The translations under genes were made by a program, and so were the position numbers. Of a stretch of 64,000 nucleotides of DNA, positions 63,962 to 64,000 are shown one piece after another. The stretch comes from Siderastrea siderea. Lineage: Eukaryota; Cnidaria; Anthozoa; Scleractinia; Rhizangiidae. The stretch covers positions 41,085,069 to 41,149,068 of the forward strand of contig OZ034975.1 in assembly GCA_964030785.1 (NCBI GenBank). The letters run 5' to 3'. Numbering within the stretch: position 1 is the stretch's first letter; each line of letters starts with the position of its first letter. The notes under the pieces were generated by a model. The model saw nothing but the letters and a program-made list of their open reading frames with translations. It was not told where the DNA came from and searched no databases.

Positions 63962-64000
63962 GCGCTACCATCACATGGACTGCTCCTCCTCCTCAACGTG
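63962..64000 (+). CDS. Third gene: second exon, cut by window edge
   Basis: Acceptor TTTTTAATAG, phase 1, giving GATITWTAPPPQR in frame with the signal exon at 59344. Only 39 nt are visible. The intron before it is about 4.6 kb and contains a 5'-truncated LINE. Confidence 0.4.

Overview
This is eukaryotic, AT-rich DNA with intron-split genes, GT-AG splicing, one clear poly(A) signal and dense mobile elements. The organism is most probably a cnidarian, perhaps a stony coral or sea anemone. That rests on an immunoglobulin-type receptor tyrosine kinase with near neighbours, a Penelope-like element, a Ty3/Gypsy element, a BEL/Pao gag remnant, a CR1/L2-like LINE tail, and many small foldback and TIR elements. 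The placement is inference; no sequence search was possible.

The main gene runs on the plus strand from 15944 to 46824. At least 17 exons, followed here by splice phase, encode three Ig-like domains, a SEA-like domain, one membrane helix and a tyrosine kinase with all the main catalytic motifs. The signal-peptide exon and one small exon inside the SEA domain were not found. A second, probably decayed relative lies on the minus strand: signal peptide 57345-57282, a frame-broken Ig exon 54566-54344 and a SEA-like exon 50030-49857; no kinase was found for it. A third gene start lies on the plus strand (signal peptide 59296-59344, next exon from 63962) and leaves the window. The order is tail-to-tail, then head-to-head.

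From 1 to 15.9 kb there are two weak divergent first-exon candidates near 0.8-1.25 kb, a TIR element at 2835-4053, a 4.4 kb element whose two arms are degenerate GATC-rich arrays (6639-11060) with a mariner-like MITE inside it, palindromic AATTCC/CCTAGG repeats near 12.2 kb, and a decayed Penelope-like reverse transcriptase (13310-14660, minus).

The introns of the main gene carry most of the elements: a TIR element with broken NHL-like and SAP-like reading frames (18510-21864); a 96-bp minisatellite split by a TTA-flanked MITE and by a 3.3 kb insert that itself holds a foldback (24260-28830); a tandem array (29970-31100); a 1.7 kb TIR element with a MITE nested in one arm (31329-33047); a Ty3/Gypsy element with 160-bp LTRs (36395-41741, minus); and two long hairpins in consecutive introns (44721-45535). 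Beyond the gene lie Helitron-like and BEL/Pao remnants, a TTAA-flanked 2.5 kb element (51334-53838) and a 5'-truncated LINE (62017-62560). Introns and intergenic stretches not listed separately show no coding signal that I can support.
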